DNA of 64,000 nucleotides from Methylosinus sp. H3A (GTDB lineage Bacteria; Pseudomonadota; Alphaproteobacteria; Rhizobiales; Beijerinckiaceae): assembly GCF_015709455.1 (NCBI RefSeq), contig NZ_JADNQW010000006.1, positions 1-64,000 on the forward strand. The letters run 5' to 3'. The position numbers and the translations under genes are program-made. The notes beneath the pieces are model-generated. The model was not told the origin of the DNA, made no database searches, and saw nothing but the letters and a program-made list of their open reading frames with translations. Below, piece by piece: positions 26,915-36,121 of the stretch (positions are counted from its first letter, which is position 1; each line of letters begins with the position of its first letter).

Positions 26915-27832
26915 ATGAAAGACGCAGTCCCTGAAGGCAAGAGAGCTTCCCCTTTTCCAGAGATTGATCGGGTCGACGTAAGCCCGGAACGGCTTGCTGG
27001 TTTCAAGAGCGAGCGAGACTATTTGAGTCTCGGACTCGATCTCATGATCGAAACCGGCAGTTACATCACTATTGCCATTAGCATCCTCGGACCCGACGGA
27101 ACTTGGACACGAGATCAAGCTGTTATCGGCGGCAACATGGTGCGCCTTTATAAGCTGCTTTCAGCTATGCTGGATCAGACCGTGCAGCATCGCCGGGAAA
27201 CCAGCTTCATTTTTGCGCGCCTCGCCTTCGAGACCGTTGTGGCAATCCGCTATCTGCTGCAGGAGTACGATCTGGCTCTGCTTGATCGCTATGTGAGGCA
27301 CTCGCTCGATCATGAGCGCCGCCTGCTCAAGGCGATCAATGAAAACGTCGACGCTTGTAGCGGCATCATACGTCCGATCGAGGATCGGATGCGTCGCTCG
27401 ATCGATCGGATGTTCAAGAGTTCGGGCGTCGCGCCCGAGGAACTCCCCGCGAAAAGGGAACGGGATTGGGGCGGAAAGAACCTATACGAGAAGGCCGAGG
27501 CCGTAGGACTTGCCAAAGCCTACCTTGGGATATTCGCGGGTGCTTCGCAGAATGTGCATGGCGCATGGAGTGATCTGTATGCTCATCACCTTTATACTCA
27601 GGGCGACGGGCGCTTCACTCCCAACATTGAATGGAACCGCCCGCGTCCGCAACTGCTTTACAGCGTCGCCCTCTTCAGCCTCGAAACCGCTGAGGACTTC
27701 GCGCGATTCATGGGTGGGCAGGAGGTGGCCGATTATATGGTTCCTGATATCCGCGATCTGCGCGATCGGCTTATGGCGGCTGATCAAGCCCATGAATCCT
27801 ACTTAGCAGGCAAATCCTGGCCAGAGGTCTAG
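26915..27832 (+). CDS. DUF5677-like protein
   Basis: The protein has 305 residues, mostly helical and soluble. RRETSFIFARLAFETVVAIRYLLQEY and NVHGAWSDLYAHHL, with RHSLDHERRL between, recall the DUF5677 family, which is related to HEPN-type helical bundles. No signal peptide. The gene stands at the left of a block of stress or defence-type genes. Function is not known, and the HEPN link is an inference. Confidence 0.5.
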   Translation: MKDAVPEGKRASPFPEIDRVDVSPERLAGFKSERDYLSLGLDLMIETGSYITIAISILGPDGTWTRDQAVIGGNMVRLYKLLSAMLDQTVQHRRETSFIFARLAFETVVAIRYLLQEYDLALLDRYVRHSLDHERRLLKAINENVDACSGIIRPIEDRMRRSIDRMFKSSGVAPEELPAKRERDWGGKNLYEKAEAVGLAKAYLGIFAGASQNVHGAWSDLYAHHLYTQGDGRFTPNIEWNRPRPQLLYSVALFSLETAEDFARFMGGQEVADYMVPDIRDLRDRLMAADQAHESYLAGKSWPEV

Positions 27833-27895
27833 CGGATTGCAGGTCCGTAGCCGCTCGCTTCATGGATGCAGGGCTGAGGGTCTGCTTAGGGTCAC

Positions 27896-27934
27896 AGTTC
27901 CTCGTTCGCGGTCCCAAACGGCCAAGGGGCGCCA
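27896..27934. repeat. 39-bp direct repeat, copy 1
   Basis: It begins AGTTCCTCGTTCGCGGTCCC and ends GGGGCGCCA. It is identical except for one base to 28894-28932, 1.0 kb away. The pair brackets the secreted protein gene at 28067-28753. Confidence 0.85.
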
Positions 27935-28066
27935 AAAGGGGACGTTCGTAGGCAGACCGTCGAAACGACCGGAATCGATCGAAGGCAGATTTCGGAACTT
28001 TGCTCACTTGAATCCGATTTGGCATCGGCAAGCGGATGCGCAGGCAGCCCGTCATCGATGCCATCC

Positions 28067-28753
28067 TCAATTCGAAGGCATCGTTGTGCTTATGTCCCAA
28101 GCGCCATTGTCGGCTTGGAAAAGAAACACAGATTTTTGCCCGGAGCTCGTAAAGCTTATCGTTCTGTCATTGACCCAGGCAGCGAATTTGGCTTTCGCCG
28201 GCAAGCGTTTCTTACTAGTTTTAGACGCCCATATTTTAATTGGCTTTTTGCCTCGGACATCGAGGATCGCGAAATCAGACTCGGTCACTCCGTCTACATC
28301 ATATTCGATCGTAAGCGCCCAATTTCCGAGCGGCGAAAAATGAGGGGATGCATATCCGAAATCCAACGTGCGTCCTGTTCGACCATCGACAGCAATGATG
28401 CGACCCGCGTCTACCCCGAAGTCTGCCACGACGAAAATATGCGTCGATGGATAAAAATCAGCGAGGCCATAGCCATAGCCTCCTTCCATTGCGCCAGTTC
28501 CATCCTTGTTATTGAAGTTTTTTCTGTCACCATTGTCCATGCGCAGGACAAGCATTCCGCCTCGCATAGCCGCCAGTGGGCCAGCCAATGCAATACATTT
28601 CTTGTTGAATTCTTCGGTAGATGTGTTCGGGATAGATTCGCCGCAGGATTTGGCTCTCGACACAGGTGCGGCGGCTTCTGTCGGTTCGGCCCGAGTCGGT
28701 AAAGGCTTGCAGGCCAGAATAACGAACGTGAGTAAAAGAACAAAAATCCGCAT
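28067..28753 (-). CDS. secreted or lipid-anchored hypothetical protein
   Basis: ATG at 28753 gives 228 residues. The N-terminal segment MRIFVLLLTFVILACKPLPTRA could be a signal peptide ending TRA or a lipobox (VILAC). The mature part has beta-propeller-like features (GRIIAVDGRTGRTLDFG, NGDRKNF and SDFAILDVRGKKPIKIW). No family is named. The gene lies between the two copies of the 39-bp repeat, which suggests it arrived as one unit. Confidence 0.6.
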   Translation of the reverse strand: MRIFVLLLTFVILACKPLPTRAEPTEAAAPVSRAKSCGESIPNTSTEEFNKKCIALAGPLAAMRGGMLVLRMDNGDRKNFNNKDGTGAMEGGYGYGLADFYPSTHIFVVADFGVDAGRIIAVDGRTGRTLDFGYASPHFSPLGNWALTIEYDVDGVTESDFAILDVRGKKPIKIWASKTSKKRLPAKAKFAAWVNDRTISFTSSGQKSVFLFQADNGAWDISTTMPSN

Positions 28754-28893
28754 CCGGCGAGCCCCGTTAACACGCTTGACGAACGAATTGCAGCGCCCGC
28801 GATAGTAGACACGTCGGGATTCGTTGGGAAGGGCCGCTTGCATCCGATTTGAGACCTTCTGGTCATCAAAGGTCAATGACCGATTCGGGCCAG

Positions 28894-28932
28894 AGTTCCT
28901 CGTTCGCGGTCCCGAACGGCCAAGGGGCGCCA
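28894..28932. repeat. 39-bp direct repeat, copy 2
   Basis: Second copy, differing by one base (CCCGAAC versus CCCAAAC) from 27896-27934. Frames that read through it give similar short peptides on both sides and should not be taken for genes. Confidence 0.85.
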
Positions 28933-28985
28933 GGAGCAGACCTTCGCCCGAGAGGACTCCATACTGGAGCTTATGCGCCTTTTGC

Positions 28986-29023
28986 GCCACCACTCAAAAA
29001 GCGAGGATTTTGAGTGGTGGCGG
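28986..29023. other. perfect 15-bp hairpin
   Basis: CGCCACCACTCAAAA (28986-29000), an 8-base loop AGCGAGGA, and TTTTGAGTGGTGGCG pair perfectly. It lies about 20 bases beyond the stop of the minus-strand HEPN gene and could end its transcript. No T-run follows in that direction. It may also be a dispersed palindromic repeat. Confidence 0.6.
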
Positions 29024-29041
29024 GGCTTAACAGAATGGACG

Positions 29042-29632
29042 TTACGGACGTGCACCGGCTGCATTGGAGAGGTGAATTTCGACCGATTGCAGTAAGTCGA
29101 TAACGTCGGCAGGCCCCATGAAGTCGAAGAGCACTTGCCCTGACAGGAAAGGCGTTATTTCATAAAAGACCCCGGCAGGGCTTTTCACAGCGGCGTTTCG
29201 ATTATGAGCTGGATACCTTGCCAACCGAGCTCGCCCGTTTTTTGTGATGTTGACGCGGTTTCCGTGAGCGACTCCGTTTCGTAGGTGATATACAAGCTCC
29301 AACTCTGGAACTCGATCAAAATAGCCATGTTTCTCTAGTTCGTCGCCTAGTGTCAGCAGCGCGCCCATGGCCCATGCCCGTAACAGCTCTCGTTGCAGCC
29401 CATGATCTTGGCGGAGCAAATCAAGGTAGTGGCGCAGGTTTAATGTGTGAGTGGTTCCGTCCTTTCGTTTGATTTCGCCAATCGGGTCCTCGCCTAGCGC
29501 CTTTGGGGGCGGAAGTGAATTGATCGATTTCGGGTTCACCGCGACCAAGTGAGCCACAAGGAATGCATAGTAGCCTGAGGCTAAACGCTGAGCCGTTTGG
29601 CTCACAGCGAGCATGTCAGAGGGGCTTGGCAT
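29042..29632 (-). CDS. HEPN-motif protein, divergent from DUF3800 gene
   Basis: The start ATG at 29632 has an AGGA site seven bases upstream; a GTG at 29644 is possible. The protein has 196 residues, soluble and helical. ELELVYHLRNGVAHGNRVNIT contains RNGVAH, fitting the RX4-6H RNase motif of HEPN domains. HEPN proteins often are RNA-cleaving toxins in defence systems. The gene is back to back with DUF3800 and AlbA-type genes. Family membership is judged from the motif only. Confidence 0.5.
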   Translation of the reverse strand: MPSPSDMLAVSQTAQRLASGYYAFLVAHLVAVNPKSINSLPPPKALGEDPIGEIKRKDGTTHTLNLRHYLDLLRQDHGLQRELLRAWAMGALLTLGDELEKHGYFDRVPELELVYHLRNGVAHGNRVNITKNGRARLARYPAHNRNAAVKSPAGVFYEITPFLSGQVLFDFMGPADVIDLLQSVEIHLSNAAGARP

Positions 29633-29728
29633 GTTGTCCTGCACTGTCGTATTGGTGGAAAATTGGCTAAAGCGAGGGGCAAGAATCCGAGTGGCAGACG
29701 CGAATGCCGACGACTGGCGCGCTCACAC

Positions 29729-30547
29729 ATGAATTTTACCGCTTACATAGACGAAAGCGATACGCACGGCCCCGCGCCGGACATGGTGATGTCGGCCATG
29801 CTCTCGACCGCTGGTCGCTGGGAAAGATGCCGGCGCGCCCTGACGCGCATCCAGCGCGAGTTCGGCTTCACGGTATTTCACGCCTCTGAATTTCGAGCCT
29901 TGCAGGGCGAGTTCGAGGGATGGTCAGCAGAAAAGTGCTTCGATATCTACACGGAATTCGGCCGGCTGGGGGCGTCACACCTCACCGAGTGCTTCACGGT
30001 ATCGCTGTCGTATGAGACTTACAAAACCTATTTTTTGGACCGTCGCCCCCAGAAGATGCATCGTACCAGTCAATATGGCATCTGCTTCATGGGCGTCCTT
30101 GACGGGCTCATGCGAACCGTGATGGGCTATGGCCCGCAAAGCAAGCTCTCCGTTGTGGTTGAAGACGGGCACAAGAACGCAAAAGACACCGCCCGGTTAT
30201 TTGAGGACAGAAGGTGGAGGCTTGATACGGGCGGAATTGACCTACTCCGCTCTTACGCTCTTGAAAAAAAGGAATGCAGCCCGCTGCTGCAATTGGCCGA
30301 CATAACGGCGCACGCTCACACTAAAGACAAGCGGGCGATAAAATTGGGGGCGGCTCCCGGTTTCTCAGAGAGAAACGAGGAGGAGCCGGTTCCGGGACAG
30401 CCAGGGTGGTCGGTATACGAGGTAACGCCGGATTACATCGCCCGAATCATCGATGAATATGAGAGCGACCGCGCAGCGAAGCACGAAGACTATTTGAAGC
30501 GACGTAGAGCTTGGTCGAAAGGACGCGTCGCATCCGGCGCGGTTTGA
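29729..30547 (+). CDS. DUF3800 domain protein (RNase H-like fold)
   Basis: The protein has 272 residues. The start ATG at 29729 gives MNFTAYIDESD, the opening of DUF3800 with the acidic DES motif. VVVEDGHKNAKD and the closing LLQLADITAHA hold the other conserved acidic residues (E/D and D). The fold is predicted RNase H-like, so metal-dependent nuclease activity is plausible. DUF3800 genes often sit in phage-defence neighbourhoods. The stop is 38 bases before the AlbA-domain gene, so the two likely share a transcript. Confidence 0.75.
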   Translation: MNFTAYIDESDTHGPAPDMVMSAMLSTAGRWERCRRALTRIQREFGFTVFHASEFRALQGEFEGWSAEKCFDIYTEFGRLGASHLTECFTVSLSYETYKTYFLDRRPQKMHRTSQYGICFMGVLDGLMRTVMGYGPQSKLSVVVEDGHKNAKDTARLFEDRRWRLDTGGIDLLRSYALEKKECSPLLQLADITAHAHTKDKRAIKLGAAPGFSERNEEEPVPGQPGWSVYEVTPDYIARIIDEYESDRAAKHEDYLKRRRAWSKGRVASGAV

Positions 30548-30585
30548 CCGGCAATCCGCCGGAGCAGTTACAACGTGCTCATGGA

Positions 30586-31797
30586 ATGGTAATCGCCATG
30601 CTTTTTGCAGATAGACAGCCCACTCAATTAACCGAGACCGATCTAGTTGACCTGATCGGCGTCGAGCCGGAAGGAAAATCGCTCGACTACAAACGAGATT
30701 CCGTCGGATCGACTGACGCCGACAAAAAAGAATTTCTATACGACGCTAGTTCGTTTGCAAACAGCCAGGGCGGCTACTTGGTTTTTGGGATGGACGAGAC
30801 GAACGGATTGCCCTCGCAAATCGTAGGCATAAGCAACCCTGATCCCGACAAGGAAATATTGCGCCTTGAGCAGTTGTTGAGGTCTGGCATCCGACCGGCG
30901 ATCTCGGGAGTGTCAACCGCCGCCGTGCGGCTGGCAGGCGGGGGCGCAGCTATCGTCATGCGTATCGCCAAGAGCTGGAATCCGCCCCACCAGGTCACTT
31001 ATCAAAACGTCTTTCGTTTCTACGCGCGCGACAGCAACGGCAAATATATGATCGATGTCGATGAGCTTCGCGCGGTCTTTTCCCTCTCCGCCACAGTCGC
31101 CGACAAAATCCGAAACTTCCGCATCGAGCGGTCAGCACGGATCGAAGGCGGCGATACACCCGTTACCTTGCTCGATGGTGGTGTGCTTGCTCTGCATATC
31201 GTGCCCTTTAGTGCCGTCAGTATCGGTAGCACTTTTCCGATCCAGCAAGCGGCCGGTAACCCAAATCAGTTTCCAACGTTACTCGACACGCATGCTCGCC
31301 GTCATCAAATCACGTTTGACGGCCTCACCGTCACATCGAATATGGATGGCCCGCCTAAGCCCCAGCGCGCTTATACGCAGGTGTTCCGTACGGGGGCTGT
31401 CGAGGCGGTAGGTTCGTCAATCGCGCGGGGTTCCGACGGGCTAATCTTGCCGCATCTAGAAGCTACGATAATTCGCTATGCCCGGCTCTACATGCAGGCG
31501 CTGCATCGGCTCGGCGCAGAGCCTCCTATAGCGATTTTGGCGAGCCTTACGGGTGTAGGCGGCCTTCGTTTGCTGCAAGACTTCCTGCCTCAGGGCGCGC
31601 TGTCTGTCGACATGCCGTCAAGCACTTTAAAGAACCAGCCCTATCATTTGGTCGAATCCATTTTTGAGCAAGTTCCGGCCGACGACGCGACAGCCGCACG
31701 AGGGCTTCGGGGAACCCTCGATCACCTCGCCAATGCGGCAGGACTGGCGATGTCCCCCTATTTTGACGAGGCCGGGAACTACACTTTGAAGTTATAG
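30586..31797 (+). CDS. AlbA_2/Schlafen-like domain protein
   Basis: The protein has 403 residues from ATG 30586 (30598 is also possible). PEGKSLDYKRDS, then DASSFANSQGGYLVFGMDE and the G-rich AAIVMRIAKSW are the Schlafen AlbA_2 core (about residues 27-140). The 260-residue C-terminal part has no recognised domain. AlbA_2 proteins bind or cleave nucleic acids or act as regulators, and many are linked to defence. It is transcribed with DUF3800. Confidence 0.7.
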   Translation: MVIAMLFADRQPTQLTETDLVDLIGVEPEGKSLDYKRDSVGSTDADKKEFLYDASSFANSQGGYLVFGMDETNGLPSQIVGISNPDPDKEILRLEQLLRSGIRPAISGVSTAAVRLAGGGAAIVMRIAKSWNPPHQVTYQNVFRFYARDSNGKYMIDVDELRAVFSLSATVADKIRNFRIERSARIEGGDTPVTLLDGGVLALHIVPFSAVSIGSTFPIQQAAGNPNQFPTLLDTHARRHQITFDGLTVTSNMDGPPKPQRAYTQVFRTGAVEAVGSSIARGSDGLILPHLEATIIRYARLYMQALHRLGAEPPIAILASLTGVGGLRLLQDFLPQGALSVDMPSSTLKNQPYHLVESIFEQVPADDATAARGLRGTLDHLANAAGLAMSPYFDEAGNYTLKL

Positions 31798-32005
31798 ATG
31801 TGACACGTTCATAGCATACAATCAGCGTTCCATAATGAGCGTTCTGGGTCTTGCAAAGGTAGAGGTTTTGCAAGCACGAAATTTGTCTCGGATCTGAATG
31901 ACCGCAACGGGTCAGAACCGGCCAATCAGCGGCGTTGGCGCGTCGCATCGACCGCTATACAAATGGTGGGTGCCGATCTTAACCGGATCAATACGCGCTA
32001 ACAAA

Positions 32006-32299
32006 TCAACCTTTCGGCATTCTCCCGAACAACTCCAATTTGTCGGCGTTCTCACGAACGGCTCGCAAGAGCACGTGGATTTCGATTTCAATCATAGCCA
32101 AAGCGAGAGGAGACCAGCATTCGTCGATGGCATCGAGGCGGGTCGCACGCCAGTCTTCGAGCTCTTGATGAAGCCTGACGATGAACACGCCATGGAAGTG
32201 CGATTGTGGTGGCGCAACGACGGCCGGCGGATGCCGTACCGGTCGGAGATTTTGCTTCGAGACGCGGCGACGGCGAGTCGGCCAAAGTGAGATCGGCAT
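32006..32299 (-). CDS. small hypothetical protein downstream of the interrupted gene
   Basis: The protein has 97 residues from ATG 32299, 18 bases after the stop of the IS21-split gene and in the same direction. The C-terminal half (LHQELEDWRATRLDAIDECW, then IEIEIHVLLRAVRENADKLE) is helical and coding-like; the N-terminal half is Arg/Pro-rich. A plus-strand frame (31898-32290) overlaps but looks less likely. No family is recognised. Confidence 0.4.
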   Translation of the reverse strand: MPISLWPTRRRRVSKQNLRPVRHPPAVVAPPQSHFHGVFIVRLHQELEDWRATRLDAIDECWSPLALAMIEIEIHVLLRAVRENADKLELFGRMPKG

Positions 32300-32317
32300 A
32301 TTGGCTGGCTCGTCTCT

Positions 32318-32442
32318 CTAATAGCTGTCCTGGAAGCACCGGCGATTCAGTTCGTCAATTTGCTTTTTCAAGTCCACGACGTCGACGCGCCTCTTCTCGA
32401 AGTCGGCTTGTATGCTTCGAAGCTCGGAAAGGAAGTCCGGCA
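32318..32442 (-). pseudogene. 3' part of a small gene split by the IS21 element
   Basis: Joined to 34939-35026 with one copy of the CCGGCA duplication removed, this gives an uninterrupted 68-residue protein. This part encodes DFLSELRSIQADFEKRR and VVDLKKQIDELNRRCFQDSY, a coiled coil that ends at TAG (32318-32320). See the 5' part for the membrane helix. Confidence 0.85.
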
Positions 32443-32593
32443 TGTCAATCGGCATCCAAAATTGACCCCCGATCGGCGTTCAAAATTGACCCCCATTTTT
32501 CATAGGGCGGAACGCGAGCGCTCGCCCCGGCGGAGCTGGCGGGGTTGCGCAGCCGGGGCGAGTGCGTTTCGGTTCGCGATGTGATCGGGGGCG

Positions 32594-33322
32594 TCAGGCG
32601 CGGTTCTTGAAGCGCCAGCTTTCATTGCCGGTTTCGACGATGTCGCAATGGTGAGTGAGGCGATCGAGCAGCGCGCTGGTCATTTTCGCATCGCCGAACA
32701 CGCTGGGCCATTCGCCAAAGGCGAGATTGGTGGTGACGATGATCGACGTTCGCTCGTAGAGCCGGCTGATCAGATGGAAGAGCAATTGTCCGCCCGATTG
32801 CGCAAAGGGCAGATAGCCGAGCTCGTCGAGAATGATGAAGTCCATTCTCGTGAGATATTCCGCAAAGCGTCCCTGACGGCCTCCCCGCGCTTCAGTCTCG
32901 AGCCTAGTGACGAGCTCGACGGTATTGAAGAATCGGCCGCGTTTTCCTGCGCGAATGCAATTTCTGGCGATCGCTATCGAAAGATGAGTCTTCCCCGTAC
33001 CGGTTCCGCCGACGAGAACGCAATTACGTTGTTGGTCGAGGAAGCCGCCGCCGGCGAGATCGCGCACCAGCCCTTCATTGATCGGCGTGCCGTCGAACTG
33101 AAAGCCGTCGAAGTCCTTCGCCAGCGGCAGTTTGGCGATCGTCATCTGATATTTGATGGAGCGCGCATGCTTTTCGGCGATTTCCGCCTCGAGAAGATCG
33201 CCGACGATGCGCGGCGGCTCATGCTGCCTCTTTATGCCGCTCGACATCACCTCGTCATAGGCGTTCCTCATGCCGAAGAGCTTGAGCTCTCCCATGAGAT
33301 CGAAGAGCTTGGTGCGTTCCAT
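32594..33322 (-). CDS. istB: IS21 helper ATPase IstB
   Basis: The protein has 242 residues. Walker [17 protein letters not shown] (about residues 100-115), Walker [13 protein letters not shown] and the IstB domain are clear. It aids IstA in target choice and strand transfer. It overlaps istA by one base. Confidence 0.95.
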   Translation of the reverse strand: MERTKLFDLMGELKLFGMRNAYDEVMSSGIKRQHEPPRIVGDLLEAEIAEKHARSIKYQMTIAKLPLAKDFDGFQFDGTPINEGLVRDLAGGGFLDQQRNCVLVGGTGTGKTHLSIAIARNCIRAGKRGRFFNTVELVTRLETEARGGRQGRFAEYLTRMDFIILDELGYLPFAQSGGQLLFHLISRLYERTSIIVTTNLAFGEWPSVFGDAKMTSALLDRLTHHCDIVETGNESWRFKNRA

Positions 33323-34821
33323 CAGGCTGTTCTCCTCAATTGATCATAGCGGGCGCAGTCGGCGAGCGGCATGTGCAGCAGCGTCAACGACTCGGGCGTC
33401 GGGATCGTCGGCGGTGGCGGCGGCTCGCGCCGGCGGGCGAGAATGTTGAGAATGACGTCGGCGGAATGGACGCCTTGACTGAGCGCCTCGGCGCAGGCGG
33501 CCTCCACGGCGGTCAATCCATCATCGAGGACGGCGGCCAGAATCTTGACCATCTGGCGGTCGCCATCGTCGCTGCCGGCGAGCTTGCGCCGCACGCGTTC
33601 GATCGCTCCCGGCAACACCCAGTCCTTGAAGGGCGCGCCGTTCCGCAGCGCGCCGGGCTTGCGCGCGAGAACCGGCACATAATGCCAAGGATCGAAGATT
33701 GTCGCGCCGCGTCCGAAGGCGCGAGCATGTTCGGCGACCACCCGCCCGTTTTGGCGAAAGACGACGCGGTCGGCGTAGGCGTGAATCTCGACCGGGGCGC
33801 CGACAGCGCTCGCATTGACCGAGTATTTATTATTGTCGAAGCGCACGAGGCAGGTCTTCGACACCGACGCCGTCAGCTCGTGGAATCCGTCGAACCGCCC
33901 GCGCAGCGGGACCAGCTTCGGGCGCTCTTCCTCGAACGCCTCCCAGACCGTCTTGTCCGCGATTTCTGGATGCGGATGCGCCTTGGCGTAGGTGACGCAT
34001 TTATCGAGAAGCCAGGCGTTCATATCCTCATAGGTCTTGAACCGCAGGCGCGGCGTGAAGAACCGCTCCCGCGCCAGGCCGACTTGATTTTCGACCTGGC
34101 CTTTCTCCCAGCCTGAGGCCGGCGTGCAGGCGACCGGCTCGACGAGATGGTGGCTGCACATTTGCGCGAAGCGACGATTGAACTTGCGCTCCTTGCCGAC
34201 GAAGATCGTCTCCACCGCCGTCTTCATATTGTCGTAGATGCCGCGCGTGCAGGCGCCCCTGAAGAAGGAAAAGGCGCGATCATGTGCGTCGAAAACCATC
34301 TCCTGCGTCTCACGCGGATAGGCGCGAACGAAAAGCATGCGGCTGTGACACAGACGCATGTGCGCGACTTTCACGGTCGTCGTCACGCCGTCGAGCAAAA
34401 CGATCTCGTGGCTCCAGTCGAACTGGTAGGCTTCGCCCGGCTCGAAGCTCAGTGGCACATAGGCGGCGGCTGTCAGCGAGCCTTGCTCGCTGCGCCATTT
34501 GCGCGCGTAGCGACGCACGGCGTCATAGCCGCCCGCGTAGCCCAGCCCGCTCAGATCCTCGAAAATGCGGATTAGGGTCAGCCGCTCGCGCTGCGCCTTC
34601 TTCTCGTTCTCCGCCAGAAACTCATCGAGCTTGTCCGACCAAGGTCCGAGCTTGGGAAACGGCTGATTGTCGCGCTCGTAGGCGAAGGAGGTTGCCTCCG
34701 ACCGCAGCGCCTTGCGGACCGTGTTCCGTGAAATGCCCAGATCGCGAACGATCTCCTTGATCGTCTTGCCCTTGACGAAATGCTCGCGACGGATTCGTCC
34801 GATCGTCTCCACAATCAACAT
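33322..34821 (-). CDS. istA: IS21 transposase IstA
   Basis: The protein has 499 residues. It has an N-terminal HTH ([22 protein letters not shown]) and a DDE integrase core beginning [20 protein letters not shown] with IYDNMKTAV and a final Glu region near [13 protein letters not shown] beta-rich C terminus ([21 protein letters not shown]) follows. The length is normal and it reads intact. Confidence 0.95.
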   Translation of the reverse strand: MLIVETIGRIRREHFVKGKTIKEIVRDLGISRNTVRKALRSEATSFAYERDNQPFPKLGPWSDKLDEFLAENEKKAQRERLTLIRIFEDLSGLGYAGGYDAVRRYARKWRSEQGSLTAAAYVPLSFEPGEAYQFDWSHEIVLLDGVTTTVKVAHMRLCHSRMLFVRAYPRETQEMVFDAHDRAFSFFRGACTRGIYDNMKTAVETIFVGKERKFNRRFAQMCSHHLVEPVACTPASGWEKGQVENQVGLARERFFTPRLRFKTYEDMNAWLLDKCVTYAKAHPHPEIADKTVWEAFEEERPKLVPLRGRFDGFHELTASVSKTCLVRFDNNKYSVNASAVGAPVEIHAYADRVVFRQNGRVVAEHARAFGRGATIFDPWHYVPVLARKPGALRNGAPFKDWVLPGAIERVRRKLAGSDDGDRQMVKILAAVLDDGLTAVEAACAEALSQGVHSADVILNILARRREPPPPPTIPTPESLTLLHMPLADCARYDQLRRTA

Positions 34822-34938
34822 CCCCCACCGCCCGCCGTTTCAACCATTGCGGGCGGACTGTCCGGCCTTCACCTGAGGGGGTCAATTTTCGACGCTGATC
34901 CCCCTCGTATGGGGGTCAAAGTTGCACGCCGAATAACA

Positions 34939-35026
34939 CCGGCAATTGGCGACCGATAATGAAAGCGCCCACGACCGAGACCCAGTAGAAGAGGATCAAT
35001 ATCGTGGCTTGCTTGGTCGAGAGCAT
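34939..35026 (-). pseudogene. 5' part of a small membrane/coiled-coil gene split by IS21
   Basis: ATG at 35026 encodes MLSTKQATILILFYWVSVVG and AFIIGRQLP, a membrane helix. It joins exactly in frame to the coiled-coil end at 32318-32442. The intact ancestor would have had 68 residues with a single helix and cytoplasmic or periplasmic coiled coil, 12 bases after the HU/IHF-like gene, so probably in its operon. The element destroyed the gene. Confidence 0.85.
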
Positions 35027-35037
35027 GTGTAAGGCCT

Positions 35038-35982
35038 TTAAACGGAGCGATCGAGCAGGTCGCTGTGTCGTTTCGTGGATCGACGCCGCGCACGAATTTG
35101 TTCGATGAGACCCCACCTCTCCCAATCATCTTCGTTTCCTTTGAAATCCGGTGGCGGCAGCAAATTCGCCACGGCGTCCTCGGGCGGCCGTCGATAGCTT
35201 TCGAGCACGAGATCGGCGTTTGTGATCGCTCGACCAGCATCGTCGTGGGCGACTACATCGTCGCCATCATCGGAAACGTCACGCGTTGGAGCGGCAGCCA
35301 CCGACGTTGTGTCGGGCGGAGACGGCTCGTCTCCCGCCTCCTCGAGAATACCGAGATCGACGAGAAGGATTTCCGAGAACAAGCAGGCGTTCATTAATTC
35401 GATCCAAGGAGGATTAGCCTCTATGTCGTGGTCTGAATCGGGGCCGGCCGGCGGCCAAGGCGTCGACTGAAGATCTCCGAGCATCTCACGGACGGCGGGG
35501 ATATCGCCGGCGCTCGGCGAAGCAGCCATGGCCGCTTGCTTTGCCGCATAGAACTCGGGCCGCGATCTCGCGCGCGCGGCCGCGACGAGCGCCTTGACGG
35601 CTGCGGTGTCGAGCGACTGCTCGAGAGGAGGGTCGACATCATCGTCGTCGCGAGCGCGCTTTGCGCGATCGGAGACGAGCGCATCTTTGCGGTTGAGCGT
35701 CTCCAAGAATCGCCACGACGGGCGAAACGAAACGACGGTTCTGGCTGAGATGATCGCCGGCCTGCCGGTCCGCGGATTTCTGCCTGGACGCTCGGATTTC
35801 GAACGCAGGAGGAAACAGCCGAAGCCGCTGAGTTTGACGTGCTCTTTAATGCCGATCGCGCTAACGATTTCCGCGAACATTTCATCGACGATTTTCTTGG
35901 CGTCGTCGCGAGTGATTTTAGGGACCGCGTGGTATGCGGCGGCGGCCAGCGTATCGCGCGTAACAGTGTTCGACTTCTTCAT
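35038..35982 (-). CDS. HU/IHF-like DNA-binding protein with a 210-residue acidic extension
   Basis: The protein has 314 residues. Residues 1-100 are an HU/IHF module: TRDTLAAAAYHAVPKITRDDAKKIVDEMFAEIV, then VKLSGFGCFLLRSKSERPGRNPRTG with the beta-arm Pro region. Residues 101-314 are acidic (Asp/Glu/Ala-rich) and end RRRSTKRHSDLLDRSV. Normal IHF subunits are about 95 residues. The extension may be a protein-interaction domain. It is the first gene of the run including the IS21-split gene. The start follows AGGAGCAG. Confidence 0.8.
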   Translation of the reverse strand: MKKSNTVTRDTLAAAAYHAVPKITRDDAKKIVDEMFAEIVSAIGIKEHVKLSGFGCFLLRSKSERPGRNPRTGRPAIISARTVVSFRPSWRFLETLNRKDALVSDRAKRARDDDDVDPPLEQSLDTAAVKALVAAARARSRPEFYAAKQAAMAASPSAGDIPAVREMLGDLQSTPWPPAGPDSDHDIEANPPWIELMNACLFSEILLVDLGILEEAGDEPSPPDTTSVAAAPTRDVSDDGDDVVAHDDAGRAITNADLVLESYRRPPEDAVANLLPPPDFKGNEDDWERWGLIEQIRARRRSTKRHSDLLDRSV

Positions 35983-36121
35983 CGTGAAAAGACTGCTCCT
36001 ATGAGGCCGCTCGCGGCGGACTTATCTGAATTTCCAGCCGGGATCTTGTAGCCAGGTTCGTAAGTCGCTTTTCCTTCCTTGATCGGCACGCGCCAGACTG
36101 TGCGGCCACTGGGGTAGCAAT

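Larger units (their letters stand above)
32443..34938 (-). mobile_element. IS21-family insertion sequence, complete
   Basis: The left end TGTCAATCGGCATCCAAAAT and the right end (read inward) TGTTATTCGGCGTGCAACTT are imperfect inverted repeats. Each has further TTGACCCCC multiple-end repeats as in IS21 elements. The 6-bp duplication CCGGCA flanks the element (32437-32442 and 34939-34944). It is 2496 bp with istA and istB intact on the minus strand, and interrupts a small membrane protein gene. Confidence 0.93.

Noticed and set aside
28824..29030. Plus-strand frame of 68 residues across the 39-bp repeat and the hairpin
   Set aside because: It is made of the repeat and the palindrome and has no ribosome site or family, and similar frames arise wherever the repeat occurs.
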